64,000 bases of DNA from Kitasatospora sp. SolWspMP-SS2h (GCF_003259315.1 NZ_QLLT01000001.1:310001-374000), one strand, 5' to 3'; counted from the first letter of the stretch, positions 17,076 through 26,127 are shown. The notes: generated from the letters alone by a model not told the origin. Numbers and translations are program-made.

Positions 17076-17702
17076 TCAGCGGGCGGGCAGCGAGCGGGCG
17101 GCGGGCAGCAGCCGGTCCAGGGCGCGGCGGGTGCGGGTGGCGGCGAGCGGGTCGCGCAGGAGTTGGAGGGCCTGGTTGAGGGCCAGGTAGATGCCGGTCA
17201 ACTCGTGGACGACCTGCTCGGGGTCGGTGTCCGAGGGGAGTTCCCCGGCCTCGACGGCGAGCCGGACCTCACCGGCCAGGCGGCGGCGCCAGACCAGCAG
17301 CAGGCGGGCGACGTTGCGGCGGACCGGGCCGTCGTGCGCGTCGAACTCGACGGCCGCGGTGGTGAACAGGCAGCCGCCGGGGAAGACCTCGCGGGCGTGC
17401 TCCAGGTAGTCGATCCAGCTCTGGCAGACGGCCCGCAGCCGGCGCAGGCCGGGCTCGGTGGCCGCCGCCGGGTCCCACACCAGCGCGGTGAACAGCGCGG
17501 AGGCCCGTTCCAGGGTAGCCAGTTGGAGGGCCTCCTTGGTGCCGAAGTGCCCGAGCACCCCGGCCTTGGACAGCCCGAGGTCGGCGGCCAGCCGCCCGAT
17601 GGTCAGCCCCTCCAGCCCGTCGACCGAGGCGAGGGCGACACTGCGGTCGATGATCCGGGCCCTGGTCCGGCGGGCCTCGACCACCGTGCTGCGCGGGCTC
17701 AT
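17076..17702 (-). CDS. TetR/AcrR family regulator
   Basis: A 208-residue repressor with an N-terminal HTH at about 14-60 (RARIIDRSVALASVDGLEGL, then TIGRLAADLGLSKAGVLGHF, GTKEALQLATLE) and a C-terminal ligand domain (GGCLFTTAAVEFDAHDGPVR, WRRRLAGEVRLAVEAGEL). It has the profile of the TetR_C_6/YcdC-like group. GAGGAGGA precedes ATG 17702. It is divergent from the KASIII gene 550 bp away, whose promoter spacer contains a CCGATCGG palindrome, so it may control that gene. Confidence 0.88.
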   Translation of the reverse strand: MSPRSTVVEARRTRARIIDRSVALASVDGLEGLTIGRLAADLGLSKAGVLGHFGTKEALQLATLERASALFTALVWDPAAATEPGLRRLRAVCQSWIDYLEHAREVFPGGCLFTTAAVEFDAHDGPVRRNVARLLLVWRRRLAGEVRLAVEAGELPSDTDPEQVVHELTGIYLALNQALQLLRDPLAATRTRRALDRLLPAARSLPAR

Positions 17703-18170
17703 CCGGTCCTCCTCCGCGATCCGTCCGTCCATCCGTCCATCCGTCCGCCCGGACGCGTCCCGTCCTACCCCCGGCCCCGGAATCCTACGACGTGCGACGA
17801 TGCGCCGACCGCAGCCCGGCCCACCGGCCCGGCGGGGCCACGGGCCCCTGACGGTCGGAGCCCGGTGCGACGGGAGGCCCACCCGTCAGGCCTGGCCGAG
17901 CCGGGCCGGACCGCGCGGGGGCGGGTCACCCTGGCCGTCCCGCGAACTCCGACCGCCCGGATCCGCACGGTGCCTGCTGGAACGCGCCGTGGTTCGCCCT
18001 GCGCCACCAGGGCGCGGTCTTCGACGGTCGCGCGCACGATCGCCCTGCGACAAGCGGTCCGTCGAACGCGGTGACCGGGCAGCGGTCGAACTTCGCCGAG
18101 CCCGTCAGAGTTGGCCGGGACGGGGCGCCGGTGTCTCCCCGTCGGGCGGGTGTCCGTCCTGCGGGCGTGC
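17703..18170. other. Intergenic region with short repeats
   Basis: This region lies between the TetR gene and the KASIII promoter. It has a run of CGTCCATC-type 8-bp units (about 17722-17752) and otherwise GC-rich sequence without a convincing gene on either strand. Confidence 0.4.
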
Positions 18171-18200
18171 TTTAGCTTCCGATCGGTCGGTTGCTATATT
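18171..18200 (+). promoter_or_regulatory. Probable KASIII promoter with palindrome in spacer
   Basis: TTTAGC (18171-18176) and TATATT (18195-18200) are 18 bp apart. The spacer holds the perfect palindrome CCGATCGG (18179-18186) followed by TCGGTTG, a plausible site for the divergent TetR regulator to block polymerase. Confidence 0.5.
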
Positions 18201-18254
18201 CCAGGCCGTTGCCCCGGCGTCGGCCGGGGGCCGCCCGTGGAGAAGGGGACCGCC

Positions 18255-19205
18255 ATGCCCGGAGTCCGGATAGCCGCTCTCGGCCACCATCAGCCCGGTC
18301 GGGTGCTGACCAACGACGAGTTGGCGACGATGGTGGACACCAACGACGAGTGGATCCGGCGGCGGACCGGGATCGTGACCCGGCGGATCGCGGGGCCGCA
18401 GGAGTCGGTGACCGATCTGGCGGCGGGGGCGGCGGCGAAGGCGCTGGCGGCCTCGGGGCTGGACCCGGCGGAGATCGGGCAGGTCACGGTGGCCACCTGC
18501 AGTGCGGTGGACCGCTGCCCGTCGATCGCGGCGCAGGTGGCGGGTCGGCTGGGCATTCCGTCCGCCGTCGCGTTCGACCTGAACAACGGGTGTGCGGGGT
18601 TCTGCACCTCGCTGTCGGTGGCGAACCACTCGCTGCTGGCGGGCGGCGCCAAGCACGCGCTGGTGATCGGCGCGGAGAAGATGTCGGACCTGGTCGACTG
18701 GACGGACCGGCGCAGCTGCATCCTGCTGGGCGACGGCGCGGGCGCGGCGGTGCTGTCCGCGACCGACGGGGAGGGCAGCGCGATCGGCCCGGTGGTCTGG
18801 GGTTCGGACCCGTCGCGGGCGAGCGCGGTGCGGCTGCTGGACGAGTGGCACCCGCAGTTCGAGCAGGACGGCCAGGCGGTGTTCCGGTGGGCCACCACCG
18901 AGCTGCCCGCGCTGGCCGAACAGGCGTGCCGGGCGGCCGGGTTGAGCCCGGCGGAGCTGGACGGGGTGGTGACCCACCAGGCGAACCTGCGGATCATCGA
19001 GTCATTGGTGCAGAAGCTGGGCCTGTCGGAGGACGCGGTGATCGCCCGGGACGTGGTGGACTCCGGCAACACCTCGGCGGCCTCCGTGCCGCTGGCGCTG
19101 GCGAAGCTGGTGGAGCGCGGCGAGCTGCGTTCGGGCGCCCGGGTGCTGCTGTTCGCGTTCGGCGGCGGCCTGTCCTGGGCCGGCCAGGTGGTCACCTGCC
19201 CGTGA
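18255..19205 (+). CDS. 3-oxoacyl-ACP synthase III (KASIII) paralog
   Basis: A 316-residue thiolase-fold enzyme with the KASIII triad Cys113 (LNNGCAGFCTSL), His241 (VVTHQANLRI) and Asn272 (DSGNTSAAS). The N-terminal DEWIRRRTGIVTRRIA is characteristic. LNNGCAGF replaces the usual AACAGF, and the gene stands alone without acpP, fabD or fabF. It is therefore more likely a dedicated paralog for starter-unit or secondary lipid condensation than the housekeeping fabH. GGGGACC precedes ATG 18255, and the divergent TetR gene may regulate it. Confidence 0.88.
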   Translation: MPGVRIAALGHHQPGRVLTNDELATMVDTNDEWIRRRTGIVTRRIAGPQESVTDLAAGAAAKALAASGLDPAEIGQVTVATCSAVDRCPSIAAQVAGRLGIPSAVAFDLNNGCAGFCTSLSVANHSLLAGGAKHALVIGAEKMSDLVDWTDRRSCILLGDGAGAAVLSATDGEGSAIGPVVWGSDPSRASAVRLLDEWHPQFEQDGQAVFRWATTELPALAEQACRAAGLSPAELDGVVTHQANLRIIESLVQKLGLSEDAVIARDVVDSGNTSAASVPLALAKLVERGELRSGARVLLFAFGGGLSWAGQVVTCP

Positions 19206-19451
19206 CGGGCCGACGGGCCGACGGGGTCCGGGCCCGGCCCCGGGGGCGGTGGTCCGCCGCGCCGCCGGGGGAGGCGGTGGCGGTGGCCGTCCCGACGCTG
19301 GGGTCGGCGGCGGGCGGTCCGGACCTCCCCGGTCACTGCCCGTCGCCCCGCCGGTGCGGAGGGCGACCGTCGGGTCGGCCGGAGCGCGGCGGGCGCGGTG
19401 GTGCGGGGGCGAGCTTTGCCCGCGGTGATCCCGGACGGGCAAGATAGCGGG

Positions 19452-21962
19452 GTGACCCTCCTGGACCTGATGCCGAAGCCCGCCACGCCCGACTCGCTGT
19501 TCGAGACCTTCGCCGAGTGGGCGTCGGAGCGCGGCATCACCCTCTACCCAGCCCAGGAGGAGGCACTGATCGAGCTGGTCTCCGGGAACAACGTGATCCT
19601 GGCGACGCCGACCGGTTCCGGGAAGTCCCTGGTCGCGGCGGGCGCGCACTTCGCCGCGCTGGCCGAGGGCAAGCGGACGTTCTACACCGCGCCGATCAAG
19701 GCGCTGGTGTCGGAGAAGTTCTTCGACCTGTGCAAGGTCTTCGGCACCGAGCAGGTCGGCATGATGACCGGCGACGCCTCGGTGAACCCGACCGCGCCGA
19801 TCATCTGCTGCACCGCCGAGGTGCTGGCCCAGATCGCCCTGCACGACGGCCCGCGCGCCGACATCGGCCAGGTCGTGATGGACGAGTTCCACTTCTACGC
19901 CGAGCCGGACCGCGGCTGGGCCTGGCAGATCCCGATCCTGGAACTCCCGCAGGTGCAGTTCCTGCTGATGTCGGCCACGCTCGGCGACGTCCGCCGCTTC
20001 GAGGAGGACCTGACCCGCCGCACCGGCCGCCCGACCACGGTGGTGCGCTCGGCGACCCGTCCGGTGCCGCTGTTCTACGAGTACCGGCGCACCAACCTGC
20101 ACGACACCCTGGAGGAGCTGCTGACCACCGGGCAGGCGCCGGTGTACGTGGTGCACTTCACCCAGAAGGAGGCGGTGGAGCGGGCGCAGTCCCTGATGAG
20201 CATCAACATGTGCTCCAAGCAGGAGAAGGACGCGATCGCCGCCCTGATCGGCAACTTCCGCTTCACCACCAAGTTCGGCCGCAACCTGTCCCGGTACGTG
20301 CGGCACGGCATCGGCGTGCACCACGCCGGCATGCTGCCCAAGTACCGCCGCCTGGTGGAGCGGCTGGCGCAGGCCGGCCTGCTGAAGGTGATCTGCGGCA
20401 CCGACACGCTCGGCGTGGGCGTCAACGTGCCGATCCGCACGGTGCTGTTCACCGCGCTGTCCAAGTACGACGGGCAGCGGGTGCGCATCCTGCGGGCCCG
20501 CGAGTTCCACCAGATCGCCGGGCGGGCGGGCCGGGCCGGGTTCGACACCGTCGGCCAGGTGGTGGCGCAGGCCCCCGAGCACGTGGTGGAGAACGACCGG
20601 GCGCTGGCCAAGGCCGGGGACGACCCGAAGAAGCGCAAGAAGGTGGTCCGCAAGAAGGCCCCGGACGGCTTCGTGTCCTGGACCGAGGAGACCTTCGAGC
20701 GCCTGATCGGGGCCGACCCGGAGCCGCTGGTCTCCCGGTTCAAGGTCAGCCACGCGATGCTGCTGTCGGTGATCGGCCGCCCGGGCAACGCGTTCGAGGC
20801 GATGCGCAAGCTGCTCACCGACAACCACGAGGACCGCGCCGCGCAGCGCCGCCACATCCGCACCGCGGTCGCCATCTACCGCTCGCTGCGGGAGGGCGGC
20901 GTGGTCGAGCAGTTCGACGAGCCGGACGCCGAGGGCCGGATCGCCCGGCTGACCCTCGACCTCCAGGAGAACTTCGCGCTCAACCAGCCGCTGTCCACCT
21001 TCGCGCTGGCCGCCTTCGACCTGCTCGACCCGGAGTCGCCCTCGTACGCGCTGGACGTGGTCTCGGTCGTGGAGGCCACCCTCGACGACCCGCGGCAGAT
21101 CCTCGCCTCGCAGGAGAACAAGGCGCGCGGCGAGGCCGTCGCGGAGATGAAGCGCGACGGGATCGAGTACGAGGAGCGGATGAACCGGCTCCAGGAGATC
21201 AGCTACCCGAAGCCGCTGGAGGAGCAGCTCGGCCACGCCTACGAGGTGTACCGCCGGGCCCACCCGTGGATCGGGGACCACCCGCTGCGGCCGAAGTCCG
21301 TGGTGCGCGACCTGTACGAGCGCGCGATGACCTTCACCGACTACGTGGGCTTCTACGAGCTGGCCCGCACCGAGGGCATCGTGCTGCGCTACCTCGCGGG
21401 CGCGTTCAAGGCGCTGGAGCAGACCGTCCCGGACGACATCAAGACCGACGACCTCAAGGACGTCATCGCCTGGCTGGGCGAACTCGTCCGCCAGGTCGAC
21501 TCCTCGCTGCTGGACGAGTGGGAGGCGCTCGCCAACCCGACCGAGCCGGAGGCCGCCGAGGTCCGCCTGGACGACAAGCCCGCCCCCGTCACGGCCAACG
21601 CCCGGGCCTTCCGCGTCCTGGTCCGCAACGAGCTCTTCCGCCGGGTCGAGCTGTGCGCCCTGGAGCAGTACGCCGCGCTGGCCGAACTCGACGGCGAGGA
21701 CGGCTGGAACGCCGACCGCTGGGCCGACGCGATGGACGGCTACTGGGAGGAGTACGACGACCTCTTCACCGGCCCGAACGCGCGCGGCCCCAAGATGCTG
21801 CTGATCGAGGAGGTCGAGGACGAGGGCCTGTGGCGCGTCCGCCAGATCTTCGACGACCCCAACGGCGACCACGACTGGGGCATCTCCGCCGAGGTCGACC
21901 TCTACGGCTCCGACGAGGAGGGCCGCGCCGTCGTCAAGATCACCTCGGTGGGCGCGCACTGA
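19452..21962 (+). CDS. DUF3516-type superfamily 2 DEAD/DEAH helicase
   Basis: An 836-residue Ski2-like helicase. The motifs in order are Walker A ATPTGSGKS, Ia YTAPIKALVSEKF, motif II MDEFHFY (DExH form), motif III LLMSATLGD, IV-V GTDTLGVGVNVP and VI HQIAGRAGRAG. The long C-terminal half (EENFALNQPLSTFALA-like blocks, ARGEAVAEMKRDGIEYEERM, WGISAEVDLYGSDEEGRAVV) is the DUF3516 module found in actinobacteria. RNA or DNA unwinding is expected; the substrate is not known. The GTG at 19452 gives the MTLLDLMPK start. It is apparently monocistronic. Confidence 0.9.
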   Translation: MTLLDLMPKPATPDSLFETFAEWASERGITLYPAQEEALIELVSGNNVILATPTGSGKSLVAAGAHFAALAEGKRTFYTAPIKALVSEKFFDLCKVFGTEQVGMMTGDASVNPTAPIICCTAEVLAQIALHDGPRADIGQVVMDEFHFYAEPDRGWAWQIPILELPQVQFLLMSATLGDVRRFEEDLTRRTGRPTTVVRSATRPVPLFYEYRRTNLHDTLEELLTTGQAPVYVVHFTQKEAVERAQSLMSINMCSKQEKDAIAALIGNFRFTTKFGRNLSRYVRHGIGVHHAGMLPKYRRLVERLAQAGLLKVICGTDTLGVGVNVPIRTVLFTALSKYDGQRVRILRAREFHQIAGRAGRAGFDTVGQVVAQAPEHVVENDRALAKAGDDPKKRKKVVRKKAPDGFVSWTEETFERLIGADPEPLVSRFKVSHAMLLSVIGRPGNAFEAMRKLLTDNHEDRAAQRRHIRTAVAIYRSLREGGVVEQFDEPDAEGRIARLTLDLQENFALNQPLSTFALAAFDLLDPESPSYALDVVSVVEATLDDPRQILASQENKARGEAVAEMKRDGIEYEERMNRLQEISYPKPLEEQLGHAYEVYRRAHPWIGDHPLRPKSVVRDLYERAMTFTDYVGFYELARTEGIVLRYLAGAFKALEQTVPDDIKTDDLKDVIAWLGELVRQVDSSLLDEWEALANPTEPEAAEVRLDDKPAPVTANARAFRVLVRNELFRRVELCALEQYAALAELDGEDGWNADRWADAMDGYWEEYDDLFTGPNARGPKMLLIEEVEDEGLWRVRQIFDDPNGDHDWGISAEVDLYGSDEEGRAVVKITSVGAH

Positions 21963-22085
21963 CCCGCCCGCCCCTCCCCCGGCCGCCGGGCGGGACGGAT
22001 CGCACCCGTAGGATGCCCGGGATCGGGCTCGGGATCTGGACCTGGATCTGACTCGGCATCCGGATCGGTGGGTCGGGGAGGCGCG

Positions 22086-22988
22086 GTGGAGGAGCTGGCT
22101 CGGGTCGGGCCGGAGGTGCGGGAGCGGTTCGTCGGGCGCTTCGGCGGCGGGGTGCTCGGGTGGTGCGACGCGCTGCCCGGGCTGGTCGTGGAGCTGGCCG
22201 GGCGGTGGGGGCTGGAGCCGGTCGCGGCGGGGGGCGGGGGCACCTCGCGGGTGTTCCGCTGCGTGCGGCGCGGCGACGGGGCCCGGGTCTGGTTGAAGCT
22301 CACGCCCGATCCCTCGATCGCGGGCGAGGAGGCGGAGGCCCTGCGCGCCTGGGCGGGCCGGGCGTCGGTCGTCGCGCTGCTCGCGGCGGACACCGCCGCC
22401 GGAGCGCTGCTGCTGGCGGACGTCCGGCCCGGTACGCCGGTGCGGCAGCTCGGCTGGACCCTGCCCGAAGTCGCCTCCCTGCTGCGGGACCTGCGCTCCG
22501 CCGCCCGGCCCGCGGGAGGCTCCGGCCTGCGCCCGCTCGCGCACCGGATCGGCTTCCTGTTCGACCTCGCCGAGCGCCGGGCGTCCGCCGCCGGGACCGG
22601 GGCCGGGGCCGACCTGGCCGGGCCCCGGGCGGCGGCCCTGGCCCTCGCCGCCGGCGGACCGCCCGGGCTGGTGCACGGCGACCTGCACCCGTCCAACGTG
22701 CTCTCCGGCCCCGGCGGGCGCCTGGTGGCGATCGACCCGCGACCGACCTGGGGCGACCCGGACTTCGACGCCGTGGACTGGGCCCTGGAGGGCGTCACCG
22801 ACCTGGCCGCGCTGCGGCGGCGGACCGACCGGCTGGCCGCGCTCGTCCCCGGCCTCTCCCCCGACCGCCTGCTGGCCTGGTGCCGCGCCCTGAGCGCCCT
22901 CACCGCCGTCCCCCGGACGCACGCGGGCCGGGGCGAGGACCCGCAGACGCGCTTCCTGGCCCGCCTGGCGGGCCTGCGCCCCGACTGA
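22086..22988 (+). CDS. APH(6)-like aminoglycoside / hydroxyurea kinase
   Basis: A 300-residue kinase. The catalytic loop is LVHGDLHPSNVL and the metal-binding segment is VAIDPRPTWGDPDFD, the IDP.P..GDP.xD form typical of streptomycin 6-kinase and hydroxyurea phosphotransferase. The N-terminal half has GGGGTSRVFRCVRR and RVWLKLTPDPSIAGEEAEAL with the ATP-binding Lys. GTG 22086 follows GGGGAG; GTG 22068 is an alternative. Members inactivate streptomycin-type antibiotics, but many streptomycete homologs have no tested resistance. Its last 21 bp are duplicated 180 bp downstream. Confidence 0.82.
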   Translation: MEELARVGPEVRERFVGRFGGGVLGWCDALPGLVVELAGRWGLEPVAAGGGGTSRVFRCVRRGDGARVWLKLTPDPSIAGEEAEALRAWAGRASVVALLAADTAAGALLLADVRPGTPVRQLGWTLPEVASLLRDLRSAARPAGGSGLRPLAHRIGFLFDLAERRASAAGTGAGADLAGPRAAALALAAGGPPGLVHGDLHPSNVLSGPGGRLVAIDPRPTWGDPDFDAVDWALEGVTDLAALRRRTDRLAALVPGLSPDRLLAWCRALSALTAVPRTHAGRGEDPQTRFLARLAGLRPD

Positions 22989-23357
22989 CCGCCCGCCCCC
23001 GCGCCGCGCCGCCCCTCAGCCGGACACCGGCACTTCGACCCGGCGGGTACGGCCGCCAGGCGGGACGAGGCAGGCGAAGACGTGGCGGCCGGGTTCGGGC
23101 AGGGCCAGGACGGTGCACTCCAGGACGTCGCTGCCCAGCCCGGGCTGGCGGGCCTGCGCCCCGACTGACCGCCCGCCCCCGCGCCGTGCCGCCTCTCAGC
23201 CGGACACCGGCACCTCGACCCTGCGCTCGGCGGCGAAGGCCGCGAAGGCCCGGCGGGTGCGGCTCCCGGGCGGGGCGAGGCAGGCGAAGACGTGGCGGCC
23301 GGGTTCGGGCAGGGCCAGGACGGTGTACTCCAGGACGTCGGTGTCCAGCGCGGGGTG
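22968..23357. repeat. 180-bp tandem duplication across two convergent gene ends
   Basis: Copy A (22968-23147) and copy B (23148-about 23357) each contain the last 21 bp of the APH-like gene, the short intergenic stretch and the C-terminal coding end of the leftward XRE gene. The copies differ by scattered substitutions, and copy A has lost about 30 bp of XRE coding sequence. As a result a decoy XRE tail (GRHVFACLVPPGG-like on the minus strand) lies between the two real genes. This suggests an old unequal exchange. Confidence 0.85.
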
Positions 23358-24035
23358 GCGAACGTGCAGGCGGCCGGGGCCGGGCGGGCCGGCCCGGTGG
23401 TGGGACCACAGGGCGGCGAAGGCCGGGCTCGCCGCGGAGAAGCGGTCGACCAGGTCGGCGAGGTTCCGGTCGGCGTGGTGGGCCCGGAGGGAGGCGACCA
23501 GGTCCGCGCCGATCGACCGCTCGGGGGCGTGGTTGTCGGCGGTGCGGGAGCCGTACGGGCAGCAGAAGACCTGCCAGAGCAGGTTCCGTTCGTGCGGGGG
23601 CCGGCGGGCGGGCTCGGCCATCAGCAGGGCGGCGGGCCGGTTCCAGGCCAGCAGGTCGAAGGTCGGGCCGGTGGCGAACGCCGGTGCGGCGTCCAGGGTG
23701 TCGAGCAGGGCCAGGGTGCTCGCCGAGACGCCCCGCCGCTCCTCCGGCCGCTCCGGGGCGGGCCGCCGCCCGGCCAGCCGGTGCAGGTAGGCCCGTTCGG
23801 CGTCGGCCAGCCGCAGAGCGTCCGCGATGCCGTCCAGCACCGGCCCGGTGGGCACCCGTTGGCGGCCCTGCTCCAGCCGGGCGTAGTAGTCCGGCGAGAT
23901 CCCGGCCCGGGCCGCGACCTCCTCCCGCCGCAGCCCGGGGGTGCGCCGCCGGCCGGTCGCGGCGAGACCGAGGTCGGACGGTGCCAGGCGGGCACGACGG
24001 GCGCGCAGGAACGCGCCCAGCGGGGTCTCGGGCAT
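23196..24035 (-). CDS. XRE-family regulator, MmyB-like
   Basis: A 279-residue regulator. The HTH region is TPLGAFLRARRARLAP, then GLRREEVAARAGISPDYYAR and LEQGRQRVP (about 4-65). The C-terminal PAS-like MmyB ligand-binding domain follows (FDLLAWNRPAALLM, NLLWQVFCCPYGSR, LVASLRAHHADRNLADLV, GPGRLHVRHPALDTDVLEYT). Such regulators usually control a divergent oxidoreductase and may sense fatty acids. The SDR gene starts 194 bp away in the opposite direction, which fits that pattern. The 3' end is part of the duplicated block. Confidence 0.88.
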   Translation of the reverse strand: MPETPLGAFLRARRARLAPSDLGLAATGRRRTPGLRREEVAARAGISPDYYARLEQGRQRVPTGPVLDGIADALRLADAERAYLHRLAGRRPAPERPEERRGVSASTLALLDTLDAAPAFATGPTFDLLAWNRPAALLMAEPARRPPHERNLLWQVFCCPYGSRTADNHAPERSIGADLVASLRAHHADRNLADLVDRFSAASPAFAALWSHHRAGPPGPGRLHVRHPALDTDVLEYTVLALPEPGRHVFACLAPPGSRTRRAFAAFAAERRVEVPVSG

Positions 24036-24229
24036 GCGCGCCACCCTGCCACACCCGCCACCGCGCAACCAGGACCTGCCGGGTCCGGGCTGACCGGGCC
24101 GGTGCCCACCGCACGGCCCCGGCGCGCCCCGCCCGGACCGGCACCCACGCCCCGGCCGGTCCGGGATCGGCGGTCCCCGGTCGGGTCGGCCGCTGGTGGG
24201 GTGGGACGGCGTCAACCACCCTGGCGGGC

Positions 24230-25003
24230 ATGGGACTTCTTGAGGACAAGGTCACGATCGTCACCGGCGCGGGACGCGGTATCGGCGCGGCCGCCGCGCG
24301 ACTGTTCGCCCGGGAGGGCGCGGCGCTGGTGCTGGCGGCCCGGAGCGGGGACGAAGTGGCGGCGCTGGCCGCCGAGTTGCGGGAGGCGGGGGCGCGGGCG
24401 GTGCCGGTGGCCGTCGACCTGACCACCGCGGCGGGCGCGGACCTGCTGGTCGACACCGCGCTGCGCAGCTACGGGCGGCTGGACGCGGCGTTCGACAACG
24501 CGGGCAACGGCCTGCCGCCCGCGCCGCTGGCCGAGCGCGCCGAGCAGGACTGGGACGGCGTGCACGCGCTGAACCTGCGCGGCACCTGGCTGTGCCTGCG
24601 GGCGCAGCTCGCGGCGCTGGTGGCGGGCGGCCGGGGCGGGTCGGTGGTGGTCAACTCGGGGGTGGGGGCGCTGGTCGGCGGGTTCGGCGACGGTGTGCAG
24701 CAGGCCGCGAAGCACGGGCTGACCGGCCTGGTGCGGGCGGCGGTGGCGGACTACGCGCCGCACGGCATCCGGGTCAACGCGGTGGCGCCGGGTGTGGTGC
24801 GCACCCCCGGCACCGAGGACCTCTTCGCGCTCGGTCCTGCCTTCACCGACCTGGTGGCCCGCTCGACCCCGCTGGGCCGCCCGGCCCGGCCCGAGGAGGT
24901 CGCGCAGGCGGCGGCGTGGCTGCTCAGCGACCGCGCCTCGTACGTCACCGGCGTGACCCTGCCGGTGGACGGGGGCATCACCGCGACCCGGCGCTTCGAC
25001 TGA
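24230..25003 (+). CDS. Short-chain dehydrogenase/reductase lacking the catalytic Tyr
   Basis: A 257-residue classical SDR with TGAGRGIGAAAAR for NAD(P) binding (about 12-24), DNAGNG (89-94) and VVNSGVGALVGGFG containing Ser143. The catalytic YxxxK site reads QQAAK: Lys161 is present, but the position of Tyr is Gln157 (codon CAG). The C-terminal PLGRPARPEEVAQAAAWLLS, then VTGVTLPVDGG is normal. The protein may bind cofactor but be catalytically altered. It is divergent from the MmyB-like regulator. ATG 24230 has a weak GGCGGG upstream. Confidence 0.85.
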   Translation: MGLLEDKVTIVTGAGRGIGAAAARLFAREGAALVLAARSGDEVAALAAELREAGARAVPVAVDLTTAAGADLLVDTALRSYGRLDAAFDNAGNGLPPAPLAERAEQDWDGVHALNLRGTWLCLRAQLAALVAGGRGGSVVVNSGVGALVGGFGDGVQQAAKHGLTGLVRAAVADYAPHGIRVNAVAPGVVRTPGTEDLFALGPAFTDLVARSTPLGRPARPEEVAQAAAWLLSDRASYVTGVTLPVDGGITATRRFD

Positions 25004-25024
25004 CCGCACCGAGCTGACGCAACG

Positions 25025-25395
25025 TCAACTCAATTGCTCTGTAAGGCCAGTGACGGTGACGGTGCAGACGGTGGGCGAGGTGCGGGTGGCGTCCGCTTCG
25101 AGGCCGCGGCGGGCACCGCGGTGGACGCGGACCGCCCGGTCGGCGGCCGGGCCGGTGGTTCGGCCTCGGTGGGGTCGCGGCGGACGCCGACCCGGAGGAC
25201 GTCCGGGCCGGGCAGGACTGCACACCGATGCCACTGCACACCGACGCTGCCGGGAGGCGGGCCGGCGCGGAACACGTCGCCGACGACGGCCGGGACGGTG
25301 GCGGCGGCACCGGCCGTCGAGACGGCGGGAGCCCGGGCGAAGCCGCTCTTGCCGCTGCTGGAACCAGCGTTGAACACGACCGCCCGGATCGCCAC
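25025..25395 (-). pseudogene. Decayed chloramphenicol 3-O-phosphotransferase-like gene
   Basis: From GTG 25395 the leftward frame reads AIRAVVFNAGSSSGKSGFAR, the Walker A start of the CPT family (PF07931). It then degenerates, and VQWHRCAV and GPDVLRVGVRRDPTEAE follow, the region corresponding to the wHxC and LxVGVRC blocks of CPT. The conserved C-terminal segment appears in another frame (RVHRGARRGLEADATRTSPT, ending near 25025). So the gene has internal deletions and at least one frameshift: about 120 codons remain of the usual 175-190. Confidence 0.7.
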
Positions 25396-25452
25396 GGGCC
25401 CCGCGTAGCCGCGGGCTCAGCGCGGGGCGAGGCACCGGGCACGGCTCCGGGC

Positions 25453-26127
25453 TCAGCGCGGGGCGAGGCCGTCCAGGACCAGGTCGACCAGGGCGGTGAC
25501 GAGGGCGGGCGTGACGGGTTCTCCGAGCAGCAGGTGGCGGGCGAACAGCGGGCTCATCAGGGCCTCGACGGCGGCGCGGGGGTCGGCGTCGGGGCGGATC
25601 TCGCCGCGGGCGGCGGCCCGGCGCAGGAGTTGTTCGGCGCGGTCGAGGCGGTCGGCCCAGTAGGCGTCGCGTCCGCTGCGGGTCTCGGCGGTGGCCGGGG
25701 CGATGCTCAGGTGCAGCAGGGCCGGGCCCTCGGGGGTGTCGAGGAAGGCGCCGAGGGCGGTGAGCAGCCGGTGCAGGTCGGTGCGGAGGCTGCCGGTGTC
25801 GGGCAGCGGCATGGCCTGGTCGGTGTAGTCGGCGAGCGCTTCGCGCAGCAGGCGCTCCCGGGTGCCCCAGTTGCGGTACACCGAGGTCTCGTGCACCCCG
25901 GCGGCGGCGGCGACCGCCGCGACGCTGGCGGCCTCCAGGCCGCCCTCGGCGAGCAGGCGCACCGTCGCGTCGAGGACCGCCCGGCGCATCGCGGCGCCGC
26001 GCCGGCGCAGCGGGGCGGTGGCGGCCGCGGTCTGCGGCGCGGCATCCGGCGCTTCTTCCCCGGGCGGCTCTTCCCTGGGCAGCTCTCCCCCGGGCGGTTC
26101 CTGCCGGGACGGTTCTTTGGCGGGCAC
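25453..26127 (-). CDS. TetR/AcrR family regulator controlling the divergent dehydrogenase
   Basis: A 224-residue repressor from GTG 26127. An acidic, repetitive N-terminal extension (about 1-38; GGELPREEPPGEEAP) precedes the HTH (RRAVLDATVRLLAEGGLEAA, then SVAAVAAAAGVHETSVYRNW). The C-terminal domain is TetR_C_11-like (LRTDLHRLLTALGAFLDTPE, GEIRPDADPRAAVEALMSPL). The divergent promoter region carries two copies of an ACGCAAG-N4-CTTGCGT operator, one of them 13 bp upstream of this gene, so autoregulation and control of the alcohol dehydrogenase are likely. A later start after the extension is possible. Confidence 0.88.
   Translation of the reverse strand: MPAKEPSRQEPPGGELPREEPPGEEAPDAAPQTAAATAPLRRRGAAMRRAVLDATVRLLAEGGLEAASVAAVAAAAGVHETSVYRNWGTRERLLREALADYTDQAMPLPDTGSLRTDLHRLLTALGAFLDTPEGPALLHLSIAPATAETRSGRDAYWADRLDRAEQLLRRAAARGEIRPDADPRAAVEALMSPLFARHLLLGEPVTPALVTALVDLVLDGLAPR

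Noticed and set aside
17765..18037. A 90-codon leftward frame in the TetR-KASIII gap
   Set aside because: Arg/Gly/Pro-rich, no RBS, no recognisable features.
19002..22922. A 1306-codon frame antisense to the KASIII, helicase and kinase genes
   Set aside because: It runs across three well-supported genes and reflects GC-rich codon bias only.
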